Assembly (NCBI RefSeq): GCF_029024105.1 | Contig: NZ_CP118963.1 | Span: forward strand, 1,612,001-1,676,000 | Reading direction: 5' to 3' | Source: Acinetobacter lwoffii | GTDB lineage: Bacteria > Pseudomonadota > Gammaproteobacteria > Pseudomonadales > Moraxellaceae | Length of the DNA stretch: 64,000 nt | In this document: positions 36,241 through 46,618 of the stretch, one piece after another | How positions within the stretch are numbered: position 1 is the first letter of the stretch | Layout of the letters: every line of letters starts with the position of its first letter | Program-made: the position numbers and the translations under genes | The notes under the pieces: model-generated | The model's input: the letters and a program-made list of their open reading frames with translations, nothing else | What the model was told of the DNA's origin: nothing | Databases searched by the model: none

Positions 36241-36608
36241 TTCTTCCCATTCCCCCAAATTGCTAAAAATGCCGCTTTAATTTCATGCAGCACTTCGGAC
36301 ATAGATTTCCCCTGCAGTAACGCAACAGACTGATAAACGATGCCGATCCCAAGCAAGCCAAATACTGCAAAGAACAGCATGATTGCGCCTTGGTACATCG
36401 TAGATACGTGGAGTAAGTTGAAATATTCAATGAAAGCCGAACCACCATACAAACTGACAGTTACACTGGCCATAAACTTGACGATGACATTCAGTGAGAC
36501 TTCTATCTTTCCGTCTTTATCAATGTCACCACTTAGGACCAGTGCCAAGATTGCACCAACAACTGCGGGTACGATCTTGATGATCCAGGGGATGGTGTTC
36601 TCTTGCAT
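36237..36608 (-). CDS. Phage holin (three-helix)
   Basis: 123 residues with helices at about 7-25 (WIIKIVPAVVGAILALVL), 42-58 and 70-92 (GAIMLFFAVFGLLGIGIVY) and a basic C-terminus (WGNGKK). Directly before the endolysin with a 4-bp overlap. It should form the inner-membrane lesions that free the endolysin. Confidence 0.83.
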   Translation of the reverse strand: MQENTIPWIIKIVPAVVGAILALVLSGDIDKDGKIEVSLNVIVKFMASVTVSLYGGSAFIEYFNLLHVSTMYQGAIMLFFAVFGLLGIGIVYQSVALLQGKSMSEVLHEIKAAFLAIWGNGKK

Positions 36609-36765
36609 AACGCTCTCAATACAAATTCTGATCTATTGATGCATCATTGACTTTTTACAGATAGTTACGCGAACCCTACACAGGAGCATTTAGCCTAAAA
36701 AACACACAGCAAGACGTAAAAGCCAGAAGCATCTTTATGAATACGGAATCATTTGGAGTAAGGCG

Positions 36766-37308
36766 GTGAGCACAGTTTTAAAAATTGAAGATCGACCTCT
36801 ATTCATCGAAGTTGAGTTGAATGGAAGAATCCAGTTGGGTGTGAATGCGCGTGATTTATACAAGATGCTGGAAGTAAAGGCTGAGTTTTCTCATTGGATT
36901 AAACGACGAATTGCACAGTGTAAATTTGAAGAAAATTTTGATTATCAGGTTTACGTCAAAAAAGACGATAACCTAAAAGGTGGACGACCAACCACTGAAT
37001 ACATCATCTCGGTAGATATGACCAAACACCTCGGAATGATGGAACGAAATGAAAAAGGCCATGAGATTCGAAAATATTTTATTGAGCAAGAGCAACTAGC
37101 ACGTCAGCTTAAAGATGGGTTACAGGCACAAATTGCAAAAATTTCCGTGCAAGTAGAAATTATTACCCAATCACTATCAGAGGCGGGTCGATTCTTATCA
37201 GTGAATGGGAAACAGACTAAACCGGCGCTCATAAAAGAATTAGACGATCTCATTGAACAAGTACAACCAAGTCTAGATTTTAAGCATAATGATAATGAAG
37301 AAATTTAA
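36766..37308 (+). CDS. AntA/AntB-type antirepressor-like protein
   Basis: 180 residues. An AntA/AntB domain (residues about 22-95: LGVNARDLYKMLEVKAEFSHW to GRPTTEYIISVDMTKHLGMMERN) with a C-terminal coiled-coil segment (about 105-165). GTG start at 36766, preceded by GGAG. Opposite in direction to the lysis genes beside it. Such proteins bind and counteract phage repressors or affect late expression. Confidence 0.85.
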   Translation: MSTVLKIEDRPLFIEVELNGRIQLGVNARDLYKMLEVKAEFSHWIKRRIAQCKFEENFDYQVYVKKDDNLKGGRPTTEYIISVDMTKHLGMMERNEKGHEIRKYFIEQEQLARQLKDGLQAQIAKISVQVEIITQSLSEAGRFLSVNGKQTKPALIKELDDLIEQVQPSLDFKHNDNEEI

Positions 37309-37405
37309 ATTAGACTGGAGTGAACGTGTAGAAAGTGCAAAAGAAATTTCCCAAGCGTTGGTAGAGGCATTATATATAAAATATTTCCCCCCAAAGACTG
37401 CCTGA
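37289..37405 (+). CDS. Possible 38-aa peptide overlapping the AntA/AntB gene end
   Basis: ATG 37289 (or 37295) opens MIMKKFKLDWSERVESAKE and ends at TGA 37403. It overlaps the preceding stop by 20 bp and is followed by a terminator. The amphipathic helix-like content supports coding, but it is too short to be sure. Confidence 0.45.
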   Translation: MIMKKFKLDWSERVESAKEISQALVEALYIKYFPPKTA

Positions 37406-37420
37406 TAACTTAATTAAACT

Positions 37421-37446
37421 AAAACCACTCCGGAGAGTGGTTTTTT
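37421..37446 (+). terminator. Terminator of the AntA/AntB unit
   Basis: AAAACCACTC, loop CGGA, GAGTGGTTTTTT, a compact intrinsic terminator. Confidence 0.85.
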
Positions 37447-37510
37447 AATGTTTGAAAAAACAACAATATATTGTATAAATTGAATATATAAATAATATTA
37501 TGAGGTTGCC

Positions 37511-37837
37511 ATGCCTGAGTGGTTAGATTTTAGAATAACTAAAATAGATTGTGCTTTTAGAGAGTTTCCTAAACTGAAGTACTTATCCTTGCTTTATGCT
37601 GCACTGGTAATTTTGTTAGCGATTTTCTATATGCCTATTTTAAAATTGGCACATAGCTTTAACTATTTCGGTAGCTATCCATTGCAAAATCTGATTGCAG
37701 AAAATATAGGTTGGTTATTTTGGGGGCAACTTGTCCTCCCAGTGGTACTTGCTGTATTTTTTTATTGGGACGTCTCAGGTCGCCATGATGAAATGTATTT
37801 GAAGAAATATAGACAGTTGCCAAAATGGGTTAGATAA
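37511..37837 (+). CDS. Hypothetical two-helix membrane protein (108 aa)
   Basis: Not recognised. Two hydrophobic segments (YLSLLYAALVILLAIFYM, about 27-44; LFWGQLVLPVVLAVFFYW, about 73-90) with a short loop, both ends charged. Single rightward gene among leftward phage genes, so perhaps a moron acting at the inner membrane, for example in superinfection exclusion. That role is inferred from position only. Confidence 0.6.
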   Translation: MPEWLDFRITKIDCAFREFPKLKYLSLLYAALVILLAIFYMPILKLAHSFNYFGSYPLQNLIAENIGWLFWGQLVLPVVLAVFFYWDVSGRHDEMYLKKYRQLPKWVR

Positions 37838-37927
37838 AACCAAACCTCCCCACCTTTGTAACAACCAATAATTCTTTTGTAACATTTATGTTATTAATTG
37901 TTTGCTTTACTTATCATATGCATATGA

Positions 37928-38050
37928 ATGATGAAAAGTGAAGCGCCGAAAATGCTAACAAAAACAGAAATCGCCGTTGTCGTTCTAATGATAGTAGCCT
38001 TAATTCTCATCATTTATGAGATAGGACAAGGTGGTAGTTGGACTTTATAG
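37928..38050 (+). CDS. Small single-helix membrane protein (39-40 aa)
   Basis: ATG 37928 or 37931 opens MKSEAPKMLTKTEIAVVVLM and continues IVALILIIYEIGQGG to TAG at 38048. One clear membrane helix with a charged N-terminus. Just before a terminator. Too short for family assignment. Confidence 0.55.
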   Translation: MMKSEAPKMLTKTEIAVVVLMIVALILIIYEIGQGGSWTL

Positions 38051-38076
38051 AATTTAGCCTTTATTAAGCTTAAAAG

Positions 38077-38101
38077 AAGAAGCCCCCTAAGGGGCTTTCT
38101 C
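38077..38101. terminator. Terminator between the small membrane gene and the giant virion gene
   Basis: AGAAGCCCC, loop CTAA, GGGGCTTTCT. Flanking A- and T-rich ends suit both converging transcripts. Confidence 0.75.
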
Positions 38102-38103
38102 TT

Positions 38104-41100
38104 TTACTCATCAAACGCAAAACGTCCTATATCTGCATCCTCACGTTTCTTGTTCGGCAGATAAATACCATGCTCTGCTTGCTTCACACGTTTTTCACGC
38201 TGACGTAAACTTTGCATCGCTTGGACTCTACTGATCCGACGTGATGGGTTCTTTTGGTTGAAGGTTTGAATCTCTGCCCAGATTTTTTCTTGGTCATTTG
38301 TATCATCACGCTGAACCGCGCGGACATAATCATTCATTAGATCATCACGACGATTATCCAAACGCTTGGTATGAGAGTAGATTGCGCTACGCCCTTCGGT
38401 GGCCAAACGCACTTCACTTGGGCTAAAACCAACTGCCTGTGCTGCAAGGCCCAACATACCCACATCATCTTTAATAACCACTTTTGTCTTATCTATTGAA
38501 CCTTCGGTCGCATAACGAATAGATCGTAACGGAGAGCGCAAGAATACAGGTGACATGGTTTCCACCCCTCGCATACCATAACCATCTTTAAGTTCTTCCA
38601 AGCCTTTAAAGGTATTGGTGAGAATCCCTACCACTGGGCCTAATGCACTCATCACCATGGCATCACTAAAGTCTTTACCTTGCAGGCCATCCTGTACATC
38701 TGGTAATAACAAATTATTAATACCAACACGGCCAGACAAGTCAGCTGGGCCAAACCGTGAAGCACCTTTCATAAGAACTTCAGAAGTTTTTTGGCCAAAG
38801 GTATCTGCCAGCCAGTTGCGTATCGCTACCTCCGCATCCCAAGGTTCATCATCATCACTTCCAAGCATTGAAGCCATGGCCAGAATCGGCCCAACCAAAG
38901 GCAAGCCCATTACCCCGGCAAATACGGTGTGCATACCGATAATACCGGCTAATGCACGCTGTGCCTCACGACGTGCTTCAGGAGTTTCGCCTTTAAGCGA
39001 CTGGTGAGCGGTACGTGCCAAGGTGTAAATCATGTTCTGGCCAAACTGTTTGAACAACAAAATGACCTTGGCAATATTACCTTGCATGATTCGTGGGCGA
39101 TTCCCTGATGAATAATCGAAGTGGCCCTTATAGGTAGAGTCCATTGCCTGCTCAAAAGCCTGTTCGTGCATTGAGCCACTATCACGTGCCAGCCGGTACG
39201 CTGCAATAAAGGTCACTTCACGGTTAAAACGTTCAGCATTGTGGAATAGAGTACTTGCGACCCGCATAATCGGACGCAGTTTCCACATCACACCACTATC
39301 TTCACCTTGGGCAATACCGGCCAAGTCATGTGCCATGGTCACATCGATCACACCACGACGCACAGCTTCTTCATAAGCCTTGAGCTCATCGCCTTTCAGA
39401 ATCTTGGCAATATCATTTTCCCAGTTCTTTGGATTGATCCCTTTGATTGACACGCCTTTACGGAAATCATTTGATGCCTGAGCCAGTGCTGCCCCTGCCT
39501 TATCATATCCCCACTTGGCACCCATCTGAGGATAGGCCACCAATACTGTTTGCAAGGTGTTTACTGCTGCCGATGCTGGTGATAAACCCAGGTAATACAG
39601 GAAGCCTAAACTGGTTAAAGCTGTCGATAATGGGTGTGAATTCGCCTCCATCATATTCTTGTGACGCTTATTCATCTCCTCGATGACTTGTTGTGCTACA
39701 CGCTGGTCATAACCTTTACCAGCATTAAATTCATCATTAGCATGCTTTTGCATTCCATCCAGCATTTCCTCAAGTTGATCTTTATAACGCAGCTTGGCCA
39801 AGTAACTGCCACCATGAAACATATTCTGGGCAAAGGCACGACGAGCATCCTGGCTAAAACCTGCGGTACCTTTACGGTGAATTGAGTGTTTTGCATAAGA
39901 TAGATCCGGCAATGATTTTAGGTATAACTGCCCTAAAATATCTTCTAGCTCTGTCTGACGTTGTGCATTCAATCCTAGGCTGCCCAACTCATTAAATAGA
40001 GTAGTCATAAAGCCACGGCCTACACCATCTCGGGCCGCATTAAATTCTTTATCAAGTTTTGGTTCAAGCACATTACTGCCTGGATATTCTGTCAATAAAA
40101 CTTCACGTAATTTATAAGCCTCGGACAAGGTTTCAGCACGACTAACACTCAACACTTCGCCTTTATTATTCTTCGCCACTACCACATATTTACCAAAACG
40201 CTGTAACGGGAAGTACACACCCTGCGTATAACCAAAGAAATTAGCATCCATCTGCTGCAGTAATTCAGTCTTCTTCTGATTACTGATACTTGAGCGCAGA
40301 ATACGATCCTGAATTGCCTGGCGCACATCACGGTGATGCTTTTTATAGGCATCACGTGCTTCTCGATAAACCTTTTTCGCGTCATCAGATAATGCATCAA
40401 ACTGTTTTTTCAGCTTGGCATATTCTGCAACACTGTCACCTGGTTGATATGGCTTGGCAGGATCAATCTTGGCCAAGGTTGCATCGTGCATCACATTGGC
40501 CAACTCTTTTTCATCTTTCAAGTCAGCCCAACGACGTGCCAGTTCATCTGACATTGCAGCCACTTCGTTCTGATCAGCATCCATCATCGCCACCATATCG
40601 TTATATGGTTTTAATTGTGGTAATAGCTTTTGATACAACTCTGTCAACTGACGACGGCCCAGTGCACCTAATACATACTGCAAAGCATGTGTAGCCTTAT
40701 AACCTGCTTCGGTTTTAAGTTTATTACGACCCTGCTTATTCATATTGCTAACCAGATTCTGAATAATCTGCTGAGCGTTGGCCTGCCGGCTAAACCGGAT
40801 ATCGGTATCTTGACTGCTAAATAGTCCAGTATTTCCAACGGCTGATTTGACCTGTTCCGGGTTAAATGCGACCAGGTAATCCATATCGTTGAACTGGTGC
40901 CGAATTCCATTGAAACCGTCTTGCATAGCACCAACAATCTGCTCACGTGTGGTCTTGGAATTGCTATCAAACATCTCTGGAATATTGGCGAACAGGGGCA
41001 TCACTGTCCCTTCATTATCTTGAGAGCGGCTGCCGGCATAATTTTGCGCTTCTTCATAACGATCGGTTAGATACACGCCACGACCCAGTAAACCACCTCC

Positions 41101-44100
41101 AAGTTTAAAGCGGGTGAATTGAGAGGATGTGCCGTGGTAAACCACTTGAGGTTCGCCATTCTCATCGACCACTTTAGAGGCGGTCTCAGGGCTATTCTCC
41201 CAGTCACCAAACCATTGTTTAAATTCTGGTGTCCGTACCTGCAACCACTGCTGTTCAGTCAGATTGGTAGGTTTACCATTCGGTGCTTTCATCCACTGAT
41301 CTGTACCTTGGAGTTGTGCACGTACATTTTCTACTGAAGTCGGTTCGGCAATTTGCTGCTGGATCATGCGGTTGGCCAAGGCCACCATATCGTTTTCATT
41401 CAGATTTAAATTGATACCCAAGCGATCAAAGGCCCATGCCTTCACAGCACTCACGACCTTATCAATAAAGCGTTTGATTGCACTTTTTTGCAGGGCATTC
41501 ATCTCTTGCTGAGTAGAAGCTAGGGTTAAAAGATAAGGCAGGTATTCCAGCTGCTGTGTTTTGGTATCAGTTTCACGTTCTGCAAGACGTTTGGCTTCTA
41601 GTGCAAGCGGATGTTTACGCTGAACCATATCGTTGAATATACCCATAAGGTCGGCATATTTTTCTTCACTCATGACATTCTGGAATCCACCATGACCACC
41701 CAGCTCATGCAGGAAGGTTGGGATAATGCTGGTTTCGTTCAGGTTGTTTGCAACCAAGGTTACACGGCCATTCTGATAAAAGCCTTCCACACCTGGTTCA
41801 TCTACAGTACTGACAATATCGAGTAGCCCACGACGCTCCAGGCTAGAAATAGTCTTTTCACCGAAGCGATCAACTAGAGCTTCACGCACTTGTTTTGGTG
41901 TCTGGCCAGACTGCATATTATCTTGAGCACGACTATAAAGACGTGTACCGGTATCAGTCTTCTCAGTCTGCAACCCGCCGATCAGATCATCAAAAGCCTG
42001 ATTGATTGCAACACGTTCCTCACCAGATGGGAAAGGTCGCTTTACGCCATAAGGTGTAAGGATACCCACATTTTCAGGACCATAATTCAGGAAAGGACTA
42101 CGGGCATTTTTGGCAGAGATCTTATCTTCTACATATCCCTGGAATGCACGTGCCGACATCTCATGTGGAGTCGTCCAGTAGTCACTACCTCGACCTTGAT
42201 CTAGCTCTTTGGCATTCATGGCAAACTCAGTCGGTACAGACTTGTACTTGGTCGTGCTTTGCTGTGCATCAGCAAGTAGTTTAAGGCGGCCCATATAGCG
42301 GCTCATGCTGCCGCGAAGATAGTCCAGTACTCCCTTAAAGTCTGCATTAAATCCTGATCGACCACGGACGGCTTTAAAAATCTCATTGATCTTGTCCAGC
42401 GCATCATTAGTATGGCGGTACCCACCAAAAGTACTACGGCTTTTGGGGTTCTTACGCGCCTCAGTCTCAAGTAACTGGCCTGTGATAATAAGCTCTGCTG
42501 CAGTGTCGAACTCTGCCAGCTGGTCTGCAGAGGCAGGTTTATTAAATCGTTTGTAGTACTGCGGATCGAGCTGCTTGGTCAGGTTCTCACGGATAGAATT
42601 TAGCTTATCCTGAACTTCGTCACGTGAACGTGCCACAAACTCATCTGCTGCCTGTGTATCTTCAATATAAGCCTGTGACTTTTTAAACATTGTCACCATA
42701 AGCTTTTCAAAGTTATTACGCACATCCTCACGTACGCCGGACTTCACCACCTTGAAACCATGACTTGCAAAGCGATCTGCCGGGTTCGCTTTTACATTCA
42801 GACTACGGGACCCATCTTCATGCTGGATCCATACAGAACTGGCTGAACCATCTTGGCGTGACAGGTAATGATCGAATGCATGCCACCATTCATGCGCCAG
42901 AGATCCGGCACCATTCATTTTGGTTAAATTGATAACGACACGATTAGATTCATAGTGTGCTTTGGCACTACTCAAGCCTTGACCACGGGCACCAAATGCC
43001 AGTGCCAGTTCTCCATTCAGGCTTAAAGCTTCTGGTGGAATATTCAAAACTTCAGCCAGATCCATCAGGCCATCAAATGCATCATTCAATAATTCCTGAC
43101 GTTCGGCCTGATTATTCCAGTTGCCAAATTCCACACCACGGAACCCGAATACACGGCTAAAGTCAGAATCTTTGGCATCTCCTTCACGGCGGGCTACACC
43201 GGTACGCTGAGTATTCTCAGGACGTGGCAGATCTAGCTCACCAAACGTGGTATTAGTCTCTAAAATTTCCTGCGCATGACGTACCAGGTATTCATTTGTT
43301 GCATCACGGGTATCAAACAACTGCTGCACAACCTGCACATGCTTACGGTCTGATACGGTTCGGACAATGATGTAGCCTTTTTTTCCATCTTTTGTGTCAG
43401 TGGTGACACGATGCTTCATAGCAACCGCTGCCACAGGTAGAAACTTCTCAGCTTCTTCCTGGCTGTTAAACATTTGATTGGTAAGACGACGGTTATTGCC
43501 CATCCAGTCCTTATTTTTGGCATCTGAAATCGTCCACTTGCCGACTTCAGCTGGATTGGATGATGCTGCAATTTCCGAAATCTCAAAACGTTTGGCCCAG
43601 GTCGGACGGTCATCTTTAGGTTTTTCTGCTACAGGTTTTTTACCAGTTTTTACTGCAGTGTCTTTACGTGCACCACCAATTTTTTCACCAAAGTCCTGAA
43701 TGACTTCTTTTGGTTTTGTGGCAGCAGGTTTTGAACTATCCGGTTTTTCCGGAGAGTTGGATTTAATATCCTTATTTTGCTCTTGCACCGGAGCTTGTGC
43801 CGGAGCCGGACTGTCTTGCACCGGAGCTTTATCCTCTGTCGGTGCTTTCCCGACCCATTCACCCGTAGCGGGATGCTTCATTCCCAAAATTTCAACACGG
43901 CCATTTTCATGTTGTACTGCATGATAGTTTGGATTTTTGAGTGCATTTCTCTTTTTGGGAACGCTATGCAGGTCAATCGTAAAATCATCAGCCAGTGTTT
44001 CAACATCAGACATCACGCTTTCCAGGCTGTCACCATAGTCACGCTGAATACTCTGTGGATCTATGGTGGTTTCGGACTGAGGTGCTGCACTTCCACCTGC

Positions 44101-46494
44101 AGGTTTCTTGGTATCCCCATTTTTTAACCATGACTTAAACTCATCCTTACTCATGGCACGCACAGGGCCTACCTTCCAGCCGTCATCAAAGTTAGATGAA
44201 TAGGCCTGAACTGCTTCTTCTTTTGAATTAAAGCCCATCATTACCTTGTGTTCATCAAAGCCACCAGTTTTCTGATCAATCTGATCCACAATAAAAACCT
44301 GATCTGATTCAGGATTACGTCCTACATAGGTATCAATGTGCTCATTGTCTGCGCCAGTCGTTTTTTTAATGTAACCGTAATGGTCACTCATTTCATGAGC
44401 CCATTCCTTTCCATCAGGATCGGTACCGCGTCGCTCAGAACCACGCGGGTTTTCTACAGTGATATCCAAACCATGAACTTTGATATGTCCCTTCTTGTAA
44501 TTTCCGGCTTCAATTTGTGCCTGAGTAGGTTCTGGCAAATCATTCTGAATGCTGGTCGCAGCTGCATGCGCACCCTGATCAATCGGGTTGTCTTGCTGCA
44601 ATTTAGCAATCTGCTTGCGGATCTGCGCCTTTTTAGGTACTGATTTTTCAGTGACAAGCTGTGCTTCCAGTTCGGTTACTTTGGATTGAATATCAGGTAG
44701 TTTGGATTTTGCTTCGCTAGTTTGGATTTCATTTAGACTCTGGTTAGATGGGACGATCTGATCTGCATCAGATTTCGCAGGTTGTAATCCCTTCTGCGCT
44801 GCTCCCATCGCAGACGCTGCATTGGTGTCATGCTGTTCAGAAACTGGTTGGCTTCCATTGTTAAACGGTGCATTTCCTTGCTGTGCTGTTCCATTCTGAA
44901 TGCCTTCATCAATAGTGATTGTTGCATTTTGTTCTCCTTGCTGACGCTGTTTCAGCTGTTCAATCGCCGTAGTAACGTCTGCGCCATAGGTACTTTGTTT
45001 GCCATGGATCTGTTCAGGTGTAAGTTCACGTGCTGCATCTGCTGCCTGTTGTAATGGTGCATTACTGTCTTCAGTCTTCCCGGCAACGTTAGACGCTGTT
45101 TCAGCTGCCGTTTGTGCCTGCATCTCAATCTGCATCTGCTGAGATACACCATTGTCTACAGCTGTTGCAGCTGCTGCAGAAAGTGGACCTAGATTTGGAT
45201 CAAGCCCCATCTGCTGGGATGGTGTTGGCGCAGACTGACGTGACAGACCACCAAATTCAATTTGACGTTCTGCATCGGTCGGCATCTGGTCATATTCAAA
45301 GTTCTGACGCGCCTGGACTGGATCTACAGCATCTTGCTGACCGGCAGGAATATACTCACCTTGCAGGCCATCAAAACCTAAACCGGTGCCGCCATTACCA
45401 CCCGTTGGTGCTGGCAACATTGGAGTGCTGCCTGTAGTATCTGTTTCGTCACCTGATGCTAGATTTTCAATATTTGGCTGACCTGCCCACTTCGATACTT
45501 GGCTGGCCCCTGCCACGGTACCACCCATGGCCATACCAGCTAAGGTGCCCATAACGATGGCATCATCCACACCTTCAAACAGATCCTTATCCAGCGCATA
45601 GTTTTGAAGGACCTGCTCAGTCACTGACTGTGGCATTTCCTCAAGTAGACCCTCACTGATTGCACCGAGTACGACACTTTTAGGAATACTCGAGAACGGG
45701 ATTTGTGAAATTTCATTCGCCATTTGTTCAGGCTTAACGCCACGGGCCATCAGCGTATCTACATCTTCAAAACCTAGTTTTTTAGCAACGGTACCACCCA
45801 GAAAACCAAGCAAACCACCTGCTACACCGGTACCCGCTGCCGCAGCAACCTGCTTTCCAGTCAGCAGACCATCATCAGTTTCCTGACGGATCTGTTCAGC
45901 CTGAGCACCAGCCATGACCAGACCTTCACCAGCAGCACCTGCAGCAACCGGATTAATCAGACCTTTGGATGCTACATTTAGACCACGGCCTGCCAGACCA
46001 CCCAGTGCCATAGATGGCAAAGACTCAACGACTGTATTGGTGATCATGGATGGATTGGATAATGCCACCTTGGTTTTATCAACAATTCCTTCAGTATCAG
46101 AAAATTCCTGCGACTGAACCTTGGCATGATCTGTTTTTTGGTCCTGCCAGTACTTCCGACCATCACCCAGTTTGAAATTGTCTGAAAGATTATCTACAGC
46201 CTTACCTGCGCGACCACCGGAATACAGATCAGCAACACCGACTGCAACGTCTGGCACCGATGCAAGACCACCCATCAGGGATGCACCTAAGTCACGGACA
46301 TGCCCACCAAAACCTTTATCTACCGCCTTGGCTGTACTTGGATCAAACTTGGTATTTTTATTGTTTGAAGCCTGAGTTGTATTTGCCACAGGCTTGGCAG
46401 TACTTGGATCAAATTTAGAGCCATTGGGCTGACTAACTTTTGTAGTATTCTGTTCTTCTAAGAAGGGATTATTGATGACTTTGGAATCAGGCAT
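38104..46494 (-). CDS. Giant phage polyvalent protein (PLxRFG/LPD38 type), 2796 aa
   Basis: Probable virion protein injected with DNA, combining effector domains. Seen in order: low-complexity N-terminus; Gly/Ala-rich hydrophobic helices (about 150-330); PPase-like polyvalent domain (about 665-795, KGHIKVHGLDITVENPRG ... HIDTYVGRN); zincin-like domain with SLAHEWWHAFDHYLS (about 1200); second zincin-like site FLHELGGHGGF (about 1596); ART-like domain with VVDENGEPQVVYHGTSSQF (about 1780); PLxRFG motif FPLQRFGKY (about 2095); hydrophobic helices near 2230 and 2500 and an LPD38-like region (KVILLFKQFGQNM, about 2485). DarB-like polyvalent proteins protect incoming phage DNA or modify host targets. 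Intact over 8.4 kb. Confidence 0.85.
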   Translation of the reverse strand: MPDSKVINNPFLEEQNTTKVSQPNGSKFDPSTAKPVANTTQASNNKNTKFDPSTAKAVDKGFGGHVRDLGASLMGGLASVPDVAVGVADLYSGGRAGKAVDNLSDNFKLGDGRKYWQDQKTDHAKVQSQEFSDTEGIVDKTKVALSNPSMITNTVVESLPSMALGGLAGRGLNVASKGLINPVAAGAAGEGLVMAGAQAEQIRQETDDGLLTGKQVAAAAGTGVAGGLLGFLGGTVAKKLGFEDVDTLMARGVKPEQMANEISQIPFSSIPKSVVLGAISEGLLEEMPQSVTEQVLQNYALDKDLFEGVDDAIVMGTLAGMAMGGTVAGASQVSKWAGQPNIENLASGDETDTTGSTPMLPAPTGGNGGTGLGFDGLQGEYIPAGQQDAVDPVQARQNFEYDQMPTDAERQIEFGGLSRQSAPTPSQQMGLDPNLGPLSAAAATAVDNGVSQQMQIEMQAQTAAETASNVAGKTEDSNAPLQQAADAARELTPEQIHGKQSTYGADVTTAIEQLKQRQQGEQNATITIDEGIQNGTAQQGNAPFNNGSQPVSEQHDTNAASAMGAAQKGLQPAKSDADQIVPSNQSLNEIQTSEAKSKLPDIQSKVTELEAQLVTEKSVPKKAQIRKQIAKLQQDNPIDQGAHAAATSIQNDLPEPTQAQIEAGNYKKGHIKVHGLDITVENPRGSERRGTDPDGKEWAHEMSDHYGYIKKTTGADNEHIDTYVGRNPESDQVFIVDQIDQKTGGFDEHKVMMGFNSKEEAVQAYSSNFDDGWKVGPVRAMSKDEFKSWLKNGDTKKPAGGSAAPQSETTIDPQSIQRDYGDSLESVMSDVETLADDFTIDLHSVPKKRNALKNPNYHAVQHENGRVEILGMKHPATGEWVGKAPTEDKAPVQDSPAPAQAPVQEQNKDIKSNSPEKPDSSKPAATKPKEVIQDFGEKIGGARKDTAVKTGKKPVAEKPKDDRPTWAKRFEISEIAASSNPAEVGKWTISDAKNKDWMGNNRRLTNQMFNSQEEAEKFLPVAAVAMKHRVTTDTKDGKKGYIIVRTVSDRKHVQVVQQLFDTRDATNEYLVRHAQEILETNTTFGELDLPRPENTQRTGVARREGDAKDSDFSRVFGFRGVEFGNWNNQAERQELLNDAFDGLMDLAEVLNIPPEALSLNGELALAFGARGQGLSSAKAHYESNRVVINLTKMNGAGSLAHEWWHAFDHYLSRQDGSASSVWIQHEDGSRSLNVKANPADRFASHGFKVVKSGVREDVRNNFEKLMVTMFKKSQAYIEDTQAADEFVARSRDEVQDKLNSIRENLTKQLDPQYYKRFNKPASADQLAEFDTAAELIITGQLLETEARKNPKSRSTFGGYRHTNDALDKINEIFKAVRGRSGFNADFKGVLDYLRGSMSRYMGRLKLLADAQQSTTKYKSVPTEFAMNAKELDQGRGSDYWTTPHEMSARAFQGYVEDKISAKNARSPFLNYGPENVGILTPYGVKRPFPSGEERVAINQAFDDLIGGLQTEKTDTGTRLYSRAQDNMQSGQTPKQVREALVDRFGEKTISSLERRGLLDIVSTVDEPGVEGFYQNGRVTLVANNLNETSIIPTFLHELGGHGGFQNVMSEEKYADLMGIFNDMVQRKHPLALEAKRLAERETDTKTQQLEYLPYLLTLASTQQEMNALQKSAIKRFIDKVVSAVKAWAFDRLGINLNLNENDMVALANRMIQQQIAEPTSVENVRAQLQGTDQWMKAPNGKPTNLTEQQWLQVRTPEFKQWFGDWENSPETASKVVDENGEPQVVYHGTSSQFTRFKLGGGLLGRGVYLTDRYEEAQNYAGSRSQDNEGTVMPLFANIPEMFDSNSKTTREQIVGAMQDGFNGIRHQFNDMDYLVAFNPEQVKSAVGNTGLFSSQDTDIRFSRQANAQQIIQNLVSNMNKQGRNKLKTEAGYKATHALQYVLGALGRRQLTELYQKLLPQLKPYNDMVAMMDADQNEVAAMSDELARRWADLKDEKELANVMHDATLAKIDPAKPYQPGDSVAEYAKLKKQFDALSDDAKKVYREARDAYKKHHRDVRQAIQDRILRSSISNQKKTELLQQMDANFFGYTQGVYFPLQRFGKYVVVAKNNKGEVLSVSRAETLSEAYKLREVLLTEYPGSNVLEPKLDKEFNAARDGVGRGFMTTLFNELGSLGLNAQRQTELEDILGQLYLKSLPDLSYAKHSIHRKGTAGFSQDARRAFAQNMFHGGSYLAKLRYKDQLEEMLDGMQKHANDEFNAGKGYDQRVAQQVIEEMNKRHKNMMEANSHPLSTALTSLGFLYYLGLSPASAAVNTLQTVLVAYPQMGAKWGYDKAGAALAQASNDFRKGVSIKGINPKNWENDIAKILKGDELKAYEEAVRRGVIDVTMAHDLAGIAQGEDSGVMWKLRPIMRVASTLFHNAERFNREVTFIAAYRLARDSGSMHEQAFEQAMDSTYKGHFDYSSGNRPRIMQGNIAKVILLFKQFGQNMIYTLARTAHQSLKGETPEARREAQRALAGIIGMHTVFAGVMGLPLVGPILAMASMLGSDDDEPWDAEVAIRNWLADTFGQKTSEVLMKGASRFGPADLSGRVGINNLLLPDVQDGLQGKDFSDAMVMSALGPVVGILTNTFKGLEELKDGYGMRGVETMSPVFLRSPLRSIRYATEGSIDKTKVVIKDDVGMLGLAAQAVGFSPSEVRLATEGRSAIYSHTKRLDNRRDDLMNDYVRAVQRDDTNDQEKIWAEIQTFNQKNPSRRISRVQAMQSLRQREKRVKQAEHGIYLPNKKREDADIGRFAFDE

Positions 46495-46618
46495 GACACG
46501 CTCCTATGGTATGCCTAAATCATGCTGCTTCCACTTAGTACTGGTCGAACCCTACAAAACTATTGCATTAATGCTCATTTCAGTCCTTAATAATCTACAA
46601 AAAACGAGGGATAACATA

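Noticed and set aside
38615..46375. Many open frames antisense to the giant gene
   Set aside because: They have no ribosome sites or family similarity and follow the codon pattern of the real - strand gene.
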